From the NCBI RefSeq assembly GCF_038593855.1, contig NZ_CP151996.1, positions 3,720,001 to 3,784,000 on the forward strand: a stretch of 64,000 bases of DNA. The letters run 5' to 3'. Below the pieces are notes generated by a model. The model was not told the DNA's origin and did no database searches. It was given only the letters and a program-made list of their open reading frames with translations. Each line of letters begins with the position of its first letter. Within the stretch, counting starts at the first letter, position 1. This DNA comes from Lysinibacillus sp. FSL M8-0337 (GTDB taxonomy: Bacteria; Bacillota; Bacilli; Bacillales_A; Planococcaceae). Positions 19,385-28,018 of the stretch are shown here, one piece after another. Made by a program: the position numbers and the translations under genes.

Positions 19385-21661
19385 TTATTTTTTTAAATGG
19401 CTGTCGAAGAATTTAACCATTGCATTATAGAATTCAATGCGGTTTTCTTCGTTTTGGAAGCCATGCCCTTCATTTTCTTTAAGCATGTACTCTACTTCCA
19501 CACCTCTAGCACGCAATGCTTCTACGATTTGATCAGATTCTGCCTGATTAACTCGTGGATCGTTTGCACCTTGCGCAACAAATAATGGTGTTTTAATTTT
19601 ATCAACATGGAAGACAGGAGAAGCTTCTGTTAATAGCTCTTTGTCTGTCTCTGGATGCCCTACACGCTCATAGAACATGTTACGCATTGTTTCCCAATAA
19701 GGTGGGATTGTATCAAGCAATGTGAAGATATTTGATACACCAACATAGTCAACTGCCGCAGCATATAAATCAGGTGTCTTCGTAATACCAGCTAATGTAG
19801 CATAACCACCGAATGATGCACCATAAATACCGATGCGCTCAGGGTCCGCGATGCCTTGATCGATTGCCCATTGCACGCCATCTGTAATATCATCTTGAAT
19901 TTTTAGACCCCATTGCTTATTACCAGCTTGTAAAAATTCTTTTCCGTATCCAGTTGAAGAACGGAAATTCACTTGCAGCACAGCATATCCTCGGTTTGCA
20001 AGAAGCTGTACTTCTGGGTTAAAGCCCCACATATCACGTGCCCATGGACCGCCGTGTGGATTCACGATAAGTGGTAAGTCTTTTGCTTCTTTGTTTTTCG
20101 GTAATGTTAAATAACCGTTAATTGTCAGTCCATCTCGGCTCTTATACGAAATTGGATGCATTTCAGCAAGTTCTTCTGACTTTAACCAAGGACTTAATGT
20201 TGCTAGTTCTGTCATTTCATTTGTTGTTGAGTCATAGTAATAATATTTGCCGTACACAGTGTCACTTGACACGCTGACGATAAACTTAGTCATTTCTTTA
20301 TTGTAGTCATTGATACCTAGTTCGCTTTCTTCAACACCTAGTTTGTTTTGAATTTTGCGGAATAGTTTCTCAAAATCTTCATCAAAGAATTGGTAATGTG
20401 CTTTATCAGTCATATAAGCACCGTATAAAATTTTATCTTTTTCACTATTATATAATACGCCTGCAACGTCTACTTCATCGTTCGACATAATCACTTCTTC
20501 TTTACCTTCAAGATCGTATTTCACTGCTTGTACTTTATCTCGACCTTTATTTGAAGTTGCGTAAATATATTTATTATCTTTAGAGAAGGCAAGTGGATTT
20601 ACTTCATCTCCTGCCGCCATTTCAATAAATGGTTTGAATTCATCTTTTTCTGTTTCTCGGTATAAAATTGTACCTTCTACACCATCTGAAACGACAGCGA
20701 TACGAATATTGCCATCACGGTCCGCTACCCAATTCGATACGTTCCCAGGATTTTTTGCAACATGTTTTGTTTCGCCTGTTTTGACATTAAGCTTGTACAC
20801 ATCGAAAACTTTCGCATCTTCTTTATTCATCATAATTAATATTTCATCTTTAACACCTTGTAAATTACTTAATACGCCTACAGTTACCCCAGGATAAGGT
20901 GTTAAATCTTTTTCTTCTTTCCCATTAAATGAAGATGAATAGATATGGAAGTTCTCATCGCCGCCTTTATCTTTGGCATAAAGCAATGTATCGTCTTTCC
21001 AGAAGAATCCTGAAATATCACGATCTTTTGAACTTGATACACGAACAGGTTCACTATCGTCATTCATTTTCTTTACAAATACATTCGAACGAGATTCCCA
21101 TGCTGAAGCAAATGTAATGTAATTACCATCTGGCGACAATTGGTAACCGAAGTTTCCTGGATTTTTCATAAAATCCTCTACAGAAATTTCTTTTACCCCT
21201 TCGTTATTCGTTCCGTTTTTGATCGTCTTAAAAGTTGAAAAGATTTTAGTAGCATCTTGTTTTGAAATGGTTTCACTATTTTCAGAGATACCTTTAAATA
21301 AGCCTAGCTTATTCGCTTTTTCCAAATAATCTGCTAATGATGCTTCTTTTTCCTCTTTATCAAGAGCTCTTACTAAAATTCGAGCAACTTCATCACGTTT
21401 AATGGCCGTACTTAAATTTTGTAATTCTCCCTCTTTAACCCACTTATCCATGATTTCTTGACGCATTGCCTCTGACCCATGTTGGAATGTTAAAGAAGTC
21501 ACAGCCAATTCAAGAAATTCTTTTGCTGTTAGGCGCTCCTCTTGTGCAACAATCACATTGCTCGTTTCATTTGCAGCTCGTACTTCCTGAATGGAAACAG
21601 GATAGACAACAGAAGCTGTTAAAATGACCGCTAAAGATGCTGACAAAAATCTTTTTTTCAA
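19385..21661 (-). CDS. Secreted prolyl oligopeptidase-family (S9) peptidase
   Basis: This 758-residue secreted serine peptidase starts with a signal peptide (1 to about 29, MKKRFLSASLAVILTASVVY...VRA). Residues about 40-150 resemble two S-layer-homology repeats (LTAKEFLELAVTSL, IKRDEVARILVRAL, ISKQDATKIFSTF), which may anchor it to the cell wall. A beta-propeller follows (about 165-480), then the catalytic alpha/beta hydrolase domain with Ser in GASFGGYATL, Asp in GANDPRVNQ and His in NEGHGFQNE. The TTG start is preceded by AAGGAGG. A near-consensus promoter lies at 21714-21741. The likely role is cleavage of extracellular peptides; the true substrate is unknown. Confidence 0.92.
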   Translation of the reverse strand: MKKRFLSASLAVILTASVVYPVSIQEVRAANETSNVIVAQEERLTAKEFLELAVTSLTFQHGSEAMRQEIMDKWVKEGELQNLSTAIKRDEVARILVRALDKEEKEASLADYLEKANKLGLFKGISENSETISKQDATKIFSTFKTIKNGTNNEGVKEISVEDFMKNPGNFGYQLSPDGNYITFASAWESRSNVFVKKMNDDSEPVRVSSSKDRDISGFFWKDDTLLYAKDKGGDENFHIYSSSFNGKEEKDLTPYPGVTVGVLSNLQGVKDEILIMMNKEDAKVFDVYKLNVKTGETKHVAKNPGNVSNWVADRDGNIRIAVVSDGVEGTILYRETEKDEFKPFIEMAAGDEVNPLAFSKDNKYIYATSNKGRDKVQAVKYDLEGKEEVIMSNDEVDVAGVLYNSEKDKILYGAYMTDKAHYQFFDEDFEKLFRKIQNKLGVEESELGINDYNKEMTKFIVSVSSDTVYGKYYYYDSTTNEMTELATLSPWLKSEELAEMHPISYKSRDGLTINGYLTLPKNKEAKDLPLIVNPHGGPWARDMWGFNPEVQLLANRGYAVLQVNFRSSTGYGKEFLQAGNKQWGLKIQDDITDGVQWAIDQGIADPERIGIYGASFGGYATLAGITKTPDLYAAAVDYVGVSNIFTLLDTIPPYWETMRNMFYERVGHPETDKELLTEASPVFHVDKIKTPLFVAQGANDPRVNQAESDQIVEALRARGVEVEYMLKENEGHGFQNEENRIEFYNAMVKFFDSHLKK

Positions 21662-21713
21662 AATGATTCCTCCTTATATCAGTGTGCGTTATATCGTTAG
21701 TCGATACAAAGAA

Positions 21714-21741
21714 ATTATAACAAATCTAGTTTTTTTGTCAA
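21714..21741 (-). promoter_or_regulatory. Strong sigma-A promoter of the S9 peptidase gene
   Basis: On the minus strand a perfect TTGACA (21741-21736) and a perfect TATAAT (21719-21714) are spaced by 16 bp, 52 bp upstream of the TTG start. Confidence 0.8.
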
Positions 21742-21783
21742 TAAATGATAAAACTTATTTAATTATCCTCTTTATCCAAATTA

Positions 21784-21814
21784 AAAAGACTCTTCGTATG
21801 AAGAAGAGTCTTTT
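21784..21814 (-). terminator. Terminator of lemA-TPM operon
   Basis: The stem AAAAGACTCTTC/GAAGAGTCTTTT (21784-21795 with 21803-21814) can terminate in both directions. It lies about 90 bp past the TPM gene stop. Confidence 0.8.
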
Positions 21815-21871
21815 AGCTAGTAAATTATTTTATTACGAAAACGTGTCAATCCACTGCGGTTCTAGTGACAA

Positions 21872-21892
21872 AATTGTTTGGGTGCCTGTCAC
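21872..21892 (-). repeat. Dispersed GTGCC-N-GGCAC motif copy (imperfect)
   Basis: On the minus strand GTGACAGGCAC followed by CCAAACAATT. It begins 8 bp after the TPM stop codon. GAAAATGGTGAC occurs as a direct repeat at this junction, one copy spanning the end of the gene. Confidence 0.75.
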
Positions 21893-21900
21893 CATTTTCG

Positions 21901-22659
21901 TCACCATTTTCGGCTAGCGCCGCCACCAGCAGATGATCCACCGCCAAAGCCGCCAAATCCTCCGCTACCGGAGCCGCCTCTGCCAAAACCACCACCAAAA
22001 CCACCTGGATACCCTCCTCTTCCCCGTCCTCTTGAACGTGGTCCGCCTCCTCCATTGGAGAAGATAATGACGACGAGGACGAGAATCACGATTAGTACAA
22101 ACATCCAAGTGGGCATCGATTCATCCTCTACTGTTTGAGTTGGCATTTGACCTTCCCAATGATATTCTTGTGCTACAGTTTGATACAATGCTGTATACGT
22201 CGCTTGAAATGCTTGGTCAATTTCACCATTACTTGCAGAAGGATAAAAAGCAGAATCCAATATCCGTCCTAATTTCCCATCTGGTAACGCTCCCTCAAGA
22301 CCTTGGCCCACCGCGATCACCACATCATTTTTTCCTTGCCCTTGCCCAAATGTAGCCAATAGCAAAACGCCGTTGTTTTTCTGTGCATCACCAATGCCCC
22401 AAGCACGAATCAATTGGGTGGCATACATTTTAGCCTCTTGCCCATGAATACTATCCACCGTTACAATCATAATTTCAGCACCAGTGCCTTTATCTAACTG
22501 CTCTGAATAAGAATTGAGTTCTTCCTTTACAGGCGTTGATAGTACATTGGCAAAATCATGAATGTACGTATTTTTCATCGGTGTTGGGAATTGAGCATAT
22601 GCATTGTTGACTGTTACAAGAAATATGAAACAAGCAAGTATTACGGTCAAACGCTTCAT
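21901..22659 (-). CDS. TPM-domain membrane protein (YgcG-like)
   Basis: This 252-residue protein has a signal peptide (1 to about 22), a TPM domain (about 28-150, IHDFANVLSTPVKEELNSY...GTGAEIMIVTV), one membrane helix (about 178-197) and a glycine-rich tail that ends GGGASRKW, the usual end of this family. The TPM domain faces the outside. The family is linked to membrane protein quality control and to PSII repair in plants, but its bacterial role is not settled. The ATG overlaps the lemA stop by one base (TAATG), so the pair is coupled. Confidence 0.9.
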   Translation of the reverse strand: MKRLTVILACFIFLVTVNNAYAQFPTPMKNTYIHDFANVLSTPVKEELNSYSEQLDKGTGAEIMIVTVDSIHGQEAKMYATQLIRAWGIGDAQKNNGVLLLATFGQGQGKNDVVIAVGQGLEGALPDGKLGRILDSAFYPSASNGEIDQAFQATYTALYQTVAQEYHWEGQMPTQTVEDESMPTWMFVLIVILVLVVIIFSNGGGGPRSRGRGRGGYPGGFGGGFGRGGSGSGGFGGFGGGSSAGGGASRKW

Positions 22660-23240
22660 TATTGTTTACCTGAATCACTAAAATCTACTGCCGGCGCTTT
22701 TTCAGCCCCAGCTGCTGCCTTAAAGTATTCCTTTTGCTCGAAGCCAAACATACTTGCTACTATATTACCTGGGAAGCGTTTTACTATTTTATTAAAGCCT
22801 TGCACTTCATTATTGTAATCTTCTCGTGCTACTGCTAAACGATTTTCCGTGCCTGCAAGCTCATCCATTAATTGGCGGAAATTCGCATCTGCTTTTAAAT
22901 TCGGATAATTTTCTACCACTACCAGCAATCGACTAAGCGCACCATTTAACGCATCATTGGCCATTGCTTGTTGCTCTGGTGTTTGTGCATTACCTAACTG
23001 CGCACGTGCCTCTGTTATGCTGGCAATGACTTCTTGCTCATGTTTTGCGTATCCTTTGACCGATTCCACTAAATTCGGAATTAGATCATAGCGGCGTTGT
23101 AGCTGATTTTCGACTTGAGCCCATTTTGAATCCACATTTTCCTCTGCCGTCACAAGGCTATTATATTTTGGAATAAATAATAAAGCGCATACACCTAAAA
23201 TAATGATAATTATTGCGACAGGTCCAAGTACTTTTTTCAA
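22659..23240 (-). CDS. lemA: LemA family protein
   Basis: This 193-residue protein has an N-terminal membrane helix (about 4-24, GPVAIIIIILGVCALLF) and a helical bundle outside or along the membrane, with the family features VDSKWAQVENQLQRRYDLIPNLVE and YPNLKADANFRQLMDELAGTENR. The TTG at 23240 is preferred because AAGGAGG lies upstream at 8 nt; the frame is open further but without a site. LemA and TPM proteins occur together in many bacteria and probably act together at the membrane; the biochemical function is unknown. Confidence 0.93.
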   Translation of the reverse strand: MKKVLGPVAIIIIILGVCALLFIPKYNSLVTAEENVDSKWAQVENQLQRRYDLIPNLVESVKGYAKHEQEVIASITEARAQLGNAQTPEQQAMANDALNGALSRLLVVVENYPNLKADANFRQLMDELAGTENRLAVAREDYNNEVQGFNKIVKRFPGNIVASMFGFEQKEYFKAAAGAEKAPAVDFSDSGKQ

Positions 23241-23360
23241 TTTTACAGCCTCCTTACTTTCTTTTCTTATACCTCTAATGTGTTGCAAAAAAACATCGCT
23301 ATGCTAAATATATGCAAACAGATTTATGTCGTATGAAATATGGTGAACAAGACATACTAA

Positions 23361-23367
23361 TTACTGC
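23361..23367 (+). promoter_or_regulatory. Possible forespore (sigma-G-type) -10 element
   Basis: CATACTA at about 23354-23360, some 40 bp upstream of the coat F gene, resembles the -10 of sigma-F/sigma-G promoters. The -35 side is only loosely matched. It would fit expression in the forespore, as reported for YhcQ-type proteins. Approximate position; weak evidence. Confidence 0.3.
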
Positions 23368-23397
23368 AACAAACTATACATTCAGGAGGCGTTTTTT

Positions 23398-24012
23398 TTG
23401 TCACAATCTTTTTATAATGAATCAAATGATGTAACATCATCAAACCAACAACAAAGCCTAAATCACGGTGGACATGAAGTAATGGACATGCATGAAGCAA
23501 TTGGCGAAATTATTGCATGTCTGAATCAATCCATGCTTTTACGTCCGCAAGTAAAAGATCCAGAATTACTTAGCATTTTGGACAATCAATATAATTTCAC
23601 ACTCGGTATGTACAATACGATTGTGGAGTCATTTAAAACAGGGCATGATCCATCTGTGCCAACAGGTCGTTATGAAATGCAAACAGGAAACAACTTCCAA
23701 TACGGCATTACACCTTCACAGCCGAAAAAGCCAATGCAAAATGTAAGTGAAATCAATGATGAAATCATTTCTGGCTTCTTGCTTGGTGCACATAAAGGGT
23801 CTGCTAAATGTTTAACGGCAGCAGCGACAGAAACAACAAATCCAGTTGTGCGTCGTGTTGTTGCAGATAGTATTCCCAACTGTATCGAAATGGCATACGA
23901 ACTTTCTATTTACCAAAATAAGCATGGCTATTATCAAGTGCCGCAATACTCGCAACAAGATATGCGTGCAATGCTTGATTCGTTCGCTACTACTACAAAT
24001 CCCCTCCATTAA
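23398..24012 (+). CDS. Spore coat F-domain protein, YhcQ-like
   Basis: This 204-residue soluble helical protein belongs to the coat F family (ferritin-like four-helix type). It has two helical halves, GGHEVMDMHEAIGEIIACLNQ (about 25-45) with VKDPELLSILDNQYNF, and the conserved second half AATETTNPVVRRVVADSIPNCIEMAYELSIYQNKHGYY (about 140-180). It resembles B. subtilis YhcQ, a forespore-expressed protein of unknown function. The TTG start is supported by AGGAGG at 8 nt. It is convergent with the ABC transporter operon and shares a bidirectional terminator. Confidence 0.88.
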   Translation: MSQSFYNESNDVTSSNQQQSLNHGGHEVMDMHEAIGEIIACLNQSMLLRPQVKDPELLSILDNQYNFTLGMYNTIVESFKTGHDPSVPTGRYEMQTGNNFQYGITPSQPKKPMQNVSEINDEIISGFLLGAHKGSAKCLTAAATETTNPVVRRVVADSIPNCIEMAYELSIYQNKHGYYQVPQYSQQDMRAMLDSFATTTNPLH

Positions 24013-24018
24013 TAACAA

Positions 24019-24053
24019 AAAACCATTCATTGCGAAATGCGATGAATGGTTTT
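24019..24053. terminator. Bidirectional terminator between convergent genes
   Basis: The stem AAAACCATTCAT/ATGAATGGTTTT (24019-24030 with 24042-24053) serves both the coat gene (+) and the ABC ATPase gene (-), which converge here. Confidence 0.88.
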
Positions 24054-24061
24054 TCCTAATA

Positions 24062-24784
24062 TTAAAGAACTTTCCCTAAAAAGGCTTTTGTTCGCTCATT
24101 TTGTGGATTACCAAAAATCTCTTCTGGCGTACCTTCCTCTACAATAAAACCACCATCCATGAACACAACACGATCGCCCACTTCTCGCGCAAAGCCCATT
24201 TCATGTGTGACTACAATCATTGTCATCCCTTCAGATGCTAGATTTTTCATAACATCTAATACTTCTTTCACCATTTCTGGGTCAAGTGCAGAAGTTGGTT
24301 CATCGAATAATATAGCCTTTGGTTTCATCGCTAACGCTCTAGCAATCGCTACTCGTTGTTGTTGTCCACCTGAAAGCTGTTCTGGATAGCTATAAGCTTT
24401 GCTATCAAGACCGACCTTTTTCAAAAGCTCATGACCTAATTGCTCTGCATCCGCACGACTCATTTTACGAATTTGCATTGGCGCCATTGTAACATTATCA
24501 ATGACATTCATATGAGGGAACAAATTAAATTGTTGGAACACCATCCCGACTTCTGCTCGGATGGCATTAATATTTGTTTTTGGTGCATTTATCTTGATAT
24601 CTTCTATATAAATGGCACCGTCCGTTACTTCTTCGAGCATATTGATGCAACGTAAAAAAGTACTTTTCCCTGACCCTGAAGGACCAATGACACAAACCAC
24701 TTGCTTTTCTTGTATTTCGTAATCAATACCCTTCAATACTTCTAGCTTCCCAAAGTATTTGTGTAGGTTTTCAATTTTAATCAT
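24062..24784 (-). CDS. Polar amino acid ABC transporter, ATP-binding protein
   Basis: This 240-residue ATPase of the GlnQ/ArtM type powers amino acid uptake. Walker [10 protein letters not shown] (about 34-42), the Q-loop in [10 protein letters not shown], signature LSGGQQQR, Walker [15 protein letters not shown] and the switch histidine in VVTHEMGFA are intact. It overlaps the permease gene by 4 bp and is the third gene of a binding protein-permease-ATPase operon. Substrate is probably arginine, glutamine or a related polar amino acid; sequence alone does not decide. Confidence 0.95.
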   Translation of the reverse strand: MIKIENLHKYFGKLEVLKGIDYEIQEKQVVCVIGPSGSGKSTFLRCINMLEEVTDGAIYIEDIKINAPKTNINAIRAEVGMVFQQFNLFPHMNVIDNVTMAPMQIRKMSRADAEQLGHELLKKVGLDSKAYSYPEQLSGGQQQRVAIARALAMKPKAILFDEPTSALDPEMVKEVLDVMKNLASEGMTMIVVTHEMGFAREVGDRVVFMDGGFIVEEGTPEEIFGNPQNERTKAFLGKVL

Positions 24785-25485
24785 CTTGCTTCTCTCCCTT
24801 CTGCTTTACGAGGGACATAACTATTGCTAAATCGCTTCTCTATAAATGCGACTACCTTTGTTACAACATATGTTAAAACCAAGTATAGTAGGGCAGCGAC
24901 AATATACGGTTCCCAGAAACGGAAGCTCGCACCCGCTACTACTTTACTTGCATATAAAATATCTGGTGCTGCAATAACCGTTACTAGAGAAGAATCTTTT
25001 AGTAACGCAATAAATTCGTTACCAAGTGGTGGAATCATACGTCTAAAAGCTTGTGGTAAAATTACTTTTTTCATCGCTTGATTGTGTGTTAAGCCAAGTG
25101 AACGTGCTGCTTCCATTTGCCCTTTATCAATGCTCTGAATACCCGCACGAAAAATTTCTGCATTATAAGCAGCACAGTTTAATACAAGTGCTGTAATACC
25201 AGAAACCATATAACCTAATGAATGACCAAAAATTGTTGGAATAACCGCTAAATGAATTAGTAAAATTTGCACAAGCATTGGTGTTCCACGGAATAAATCC
25301 ACATATAGTTTAGATGGCCAGTAAATTAATTTATTTTGCGATAGTTTTCCTAAACCTAATAGTAAGCCTAAAATAATACCACCAAAATAACCGCTGAGTG
25401 TTAAAATGATTGTTATACCTATACCACGTATAAACATATCACGGTAGTTCCAAACTATGTCCCATTGTAAATCAAAGATGTCCAT
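24781..25485 (-). CDS. Polar amino acid ABC transporter, permease
   Basis: This membrane protein of about 234 residues, in the HisMQ/GlnP family, has about five helices and the cytoplasmic EAA loop ([32 protein letters not shown], about residues 125-155), which contacts the ATPase. The ATG at 25485 (MDIFDLQW) has a GGGG-rich site upstream; an earlier in-frame ATG at 25509 is possible. It follows the binding-protein gene after a 96-bp gap that contains an imperfect hairpin. Confidence 0.92.
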   Translation of the reverse strand: MDIFDLQWDIVWNYRDMFIRGIGITIILTLSGYFGGIILGLLLGLGKLSQNKLIYWPSKLYVDLFRGTPMLVQILLIHLAVIPTIFGHSLGYMVSGITALVLNCAAYNAEIFRAGIQSIDKGQMEAARSLGLTHNQAMKKVILPQAFRRMIPPLGNEFIALLKDSSLVTVIAAPDILYASKVVAGASFRFWEPYIVAALLYLVLTYVVTKVVAFIEKRFSNSYVPRKAEGREAR

Positions 25486-25545
25486 CAGAACCCCTACTTT
25501 CCCATTCAAATTCTCTACTATTAAATCCCCTAATAAATCAAATGA

Positions 25546-25572
25546 GCCGCTAGCATGATTAGGGCTAACGGC
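25546..25572 (-). other. Intra-operon hairpin
   Basis: GCCGCTAGC and GCTAACGGC (25546-25554 with 25564-25572) can pair with one mismatch, between the binding-protein gene and the permease gene. No clear T run follows. Such hairpins often stabilise the upstream mRNA, allowing more binding protein than permease. Confidence 0.5.
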
Positions 25573-25580
25573 ATCATTTA

Positions 25581-26375
25581 TTACTTAAAGTCCTGACCAG
25601 TAATTTCTGCTAATTTACCATTGTCTTTAATTTTTTGTAGACCTTCATTTAATAGTTTTAATAACTCCGTATTGCCTTTTTTCACCATAAAGCCATAGTA
25701 TTCTTTTTCAAATGCATCATCTTCAATTACTTTAAGTTTTGCATTTGGATTCGCCTTGATATATTCATAAATAACTGCATTGTCGCCAATTGTTGCATCT
25801 ACGTTACCGTTTAACATTTCTTGAATAGCAACAGGTTGGTTTTCAAATGCCATGATGTTTGTACTTGCATCACCTTGTAATTTTTTTGCTGCCATATGAC
25901 CCGTTGCATTAATTTGTACAGAAATCTTTTTATCTTTTAAATCTGCTAAAGACTTAATATTAGAATCTTCTTTTACAACGATTAATAATTGAGATTCATA
26001 ATATGGTTCTGTAAAATCAAATGATGCTTTACGTTCTTCATTGATCGTAATACCAGAAGCACCGATATGTGTTTCACCATTTTTAATTGTTTGGAATACT
26101 GGCTCCCAGCCAATGTTTTCCCATTCTACTTTAAAGCCCATTTCATCCGCAATCGCTTGCAAAATATCGACATCTAATCCCACAATATTCCCTTTATCGT
26201 CAATTGACTCGAACGGTGCAAATGTAGCCTCTGTTCCTACCTTATACACCTTGTCCTTCGCGCCACCATCAGCCGGTGCATCGCCAGTAGATGTGTCTTC
26301 TTTAGCACCGCAGCCCGCTAGCACAAGCGTAAATGCCGCCACGATCATCAATAACGTCCAAAAACGTTTTTTCAT
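25581..26375 (-). CDS. Polar amino acid ABC transporter, substrate-binding lipoprotein
   Basis: This 264-residue lipoprotein has signal sequence MKKRFWTLLMIVAAFTLVLAGCG with lipobox LAGC (Cys22). A spacer rich in small and charged residues precedes a family-3 solute-binding domain (about 42-264, YKVGTEATFAPFESIDDKGNIVGLDVDI). It captures the amino acid outside the membrane for the permease and ATPase encoded downstream. A promoter is visible at 26454-26482. Confidence 0.95.
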   Translation of the reverse strand: MKKRFWTLLMIVAAFTLVLAGCGAKEDTSTGDAPADGGAKDKVYKVGTEATFAPFESIDDKGNIVGLDVDILQAIADEMGFKVEWENIGWEPVFQTIKNGETHIGASGITINEERKASFDFTEPYYESQLLIVVKEDSNIKSLADLKDKKISVQINATGHMAAKKLQGDASTNIMAFENQPVAIQEMLNGNVDATIGDNAVIYEYIKANPNAKLKVIEDDAFEKEYYGFMVKKGNTELLKLLNEGLQKIKDNGKLAEITGQDFK

Positions 26376-26453
26376 AGTTTTTCCCCCTAAACATTTAATG
26401 ATTTTCCGATCACTTCATTTTTCTCAATTCGGAAATGTTAGACTATTAGGTCA

Positions 26454-26482
26454 ATTATAGTGTCAATAGAGTTGATATACAA
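26454..26482 (-). promoter_or_regulatory. Promoter of the amino acid ABC operon
   Basis: TTGTAT (26482-26477) and TATAAT (26459-26454) on the minus strand are spaced by 17 bp, about 80 bp before the start codon. Confidence 0.7.
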
Positions 26483-26639
26483 TACGATTTCGTATAAAAG
26501 TGATTATTTTTTCATAAAAATGAATTTTACTAAACATAATGAAGAAAAATTATGTAATAAAAACAAGATGTTCGTCGTAAAATGTATACTTATGCAATTT
26601 TAAGATTGTTTTTATACAGATTTTAGATATTTTGGAGCA

Positions 26640-26671
26640 CAAAAAAAGAATCCCCTCAGATAGGATTCTTC
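26640..26671 (-). terminator. Terminator downstream of tRNA-Arg
   Basis: AAGAATCC and GGATTCTT (about 26646-26653 with 26663-26670) form a stem with a T run following on the minus strand. It lies 210 bp past the tRNA. Confidence 0.65.
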
Positions 26672-26880
26672 TTTTGGGCTAGCGTGCTAGCCTCACGTTC
26701 GGTATGTTCACTAAAAAACTTTTTGGAGTTGTTGCTTTTTGAAGGTTTAGAAAGGAATAAATCTGGGAATAATGCCTACGGGACAATATTCCCTCCTATT
26801 CCTCTCTTTCTCCCCTAAGCAGGCTGCTAAACTACTTATAGGAGAACGAGCTATAAAAGTATATCAAATAATCAGTAAAA

Positions 26881-26955
26881 TGGCGCCCTCGGAGGGAATC
26901 GAACCCCCAGTGCAAGAACCGGAATCTTACGTGTTATCCATTACACCACGAGGGC
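26881..26955 (-). tRNA. tRNA-Arg (anticodon CCG)
   Basis: The minus strand folds into a full cloverleaf: acceptor GCCCTCG/CGAGGGC, D arm GTGT...ACAC, anticodon stem TAAGA/TCTTG with loop TTCCGGT, T arm GGGGG TTCGATT CCCTC, and an encoded CCA end. The anticodon CCG reads the arginine codon CGG. A sigma-A promoter lies 120-150 bp upstream. Confidence 0.97.
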
Positions 26956-27076
26956 AATTGAACATAAAAAAAAAGTACTCACTCTAAGGCTTTACGGTAA
27001 AGCATCATGTAGATAACCCTCATTTCAGAAGCATACCTGCAAAATAGTGTACTGTACTTTAACTTACGACCTTTCC

Positions 27077-27105
27077 ATTATACAAACGTCTTGCCCATTT
27101 TTCAA
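27077..27105 (-). promoter_or_regulatory. Promoter of tRNA-Arg
   Basis: TTGAAA (27105-27100) and TATAAT (27082-27077) with a 17-bp spacer on the minus strand. The precursor would have a leader of about 115 nt. The promoter stands back to back with that of clpP. Confidence 0.75.
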
Positions 27106-27158
27106 CTATAAATTATTATTTTTGTTATGTATTTTATTTTTTAATATCAGCGTTAATA

Positions 27159-27175
27159 TTTGACCTTCCCTGACT
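27159..27175 (+). promoter_or_regulatory. Candidate CtsR operator
   Basis: TTTGACC-TTC-CCTGACT fits the CtsR heptad repeat (TTTGACC-N3-TTTGACC) in 12 of 14 positions. It overlaps the -35 box of clpP, where CtsR would repress until heat or protein stress inactivates it. Confidence 0.65.
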
Positions 27176-27189
27176 ATAATGTGTATGAT
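27160..27189 (+). promoter_or_regulatory. clpP promoter
   Basis: TTGACC (27160-27165) and TATGAT (27184-27189) are spaced by 18 bp, about 75 bp before the clpP start. Confidence 0.65.
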
Positions 27190-27262
27190 AAGGTTACAAC
27201 TGAAATATAATGGATGATTTCAGTAAAAGTATTCGAATTTAGCTTTTTAAGGAGGATTTAAC

Positions 27263-27850
27263 ATGAATTTAATTCCTACAGTTATTGAACAAACAAGTCG
27301 TGGTGAACGTGCTTATGACATTTATTCACGACTACTAAAAGACCGTATTATCCTATTAGGTAGTGCGATTGATGACAACGTTGCAAACTCAATCGTTGCA
27401 CAGCTTCTATTCTTAGAAGCAGAAGATCCAGATAAAGATATTTCTCTTTATATTAACTCACCAGGTGGTTCGATTACAGCTGGTATGGCAATCTACGATA
27501 CAATGCAATTCATCAAGCCAAAAGTACAAACAATTTGTATTGGTATGGCTGCATCTATGGGTGCTTTCCTGCTTGCTGCTGGTGAACCTGGTAAACGTTA
27601 TGCATTACCAAATGCAGAAGTAATGATTCACCAACCACTTGGTGGTGCACAAGGTCAAGCGACTGAAATTGAAATTGCGGCAAAACGCATTTTATTCCTT
27701 CGCGAAAAATTAAATGGTATTTTATCTGAACGTACAGGTCAGCCATTAGAAGTCATTTCAAGAGATACTGACCGTGATAACTTCATGACAGCTGAACGTG
27801 CGAAAGAATACGGCTTAATCGACCATATTTTTGTACGTAACGAACGCTAA
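27263..27850 (+). CDS. clpP: ATP-dependent Clp protease proteolytic subunit ClpP
   Basis: ClpP forms the two-ring serine protease chamber that degrades proteins delivered by ClpX, ClpC or ClpE, including tmRNA-tagged proteins. The 195 residues are full length with catalytic S98 (GMAASMGAF), H123 (MIHQPLGG) and the Asp near 172 (SRDTDRDNF). The ATG follows AAGGAGG. It is a single gene on the plus strand with its own promoter, candidate CtsR site and terminator, convergent with the crh operon. Confidence 0.99.
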   Translation: MNLIPTVIEQTSRGERAYDIYSRLLKDRIILLGSAIDDNVANSIVAQLLFLEAEDPDKDISLYINSPGGSITAGMAIYDTMQFIKPKVQTICIGMAASMGAFLLAAGEPGKRYALPNAEVMIHQPLGGAQGQATEIEIAAKRILFLREKLNGILSERTGQPLEVISRDTDRDNFMTAERAKEYGLIDHIFVRNER

Positions 27851-27854
27851 TTAG

Positions 27855-27892
27855 AAAAACCGCTAAGCTCAAATGACTTAGCGGTTTTTTTA
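27855..27892 (+). terminator. clpP terminator
   Basis: The stem AAAAACCGCTAAG/CTTAGCGGTTTTT (27855-27867 with 27877-27889) ends in a T run, 5 nt after the clpP stop. Confidence 0.9.
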
Positions 27893-27982
27893 ATGGGTGC
27901 TAGGCTCTCACGTAAGACATAAAACATCCGCTCACTAGCGAGAGTCGCAACTTTCATTTGTGTCCGCCCAACGGCAATATCA

Positions 27983-28017
27983 AAAACCTCTAAGCTCTTA
28001 TGACTTAGAGGTTTTTG
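27983..28017 (-). terminator. Terminator of the yvcI-crh operon
   Basis: The stem AAAAACCTCTAAG/CTTAGAGGTTTTT lies directly after the crh stop. It is a near twin of the clpP terminator on the other side of an 80-bp spacer. Confidence 0.88.
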
Positions 28018-28018
28018 A

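Larger units (their letters stand above)
26376..26880. other. Intergenic region upstream of the amino acid transporter
   Basis: It contains the transporter promoter (26454-26482) and a terminator-like hairpin (26640-26671) that ends transcription from the tRNA-Arg gene. The stretch 26700-26880 has weak, partly inverted sequences but no gene or known riboswitch that I can recognise. Confidence 0.6.

Noticed and set aside
21846-22138. Proline- or glycine-rich open frames overlapping the TPM gene end
   Set aside because: They are shadows of the glycine-rich tail of the TPM protein.
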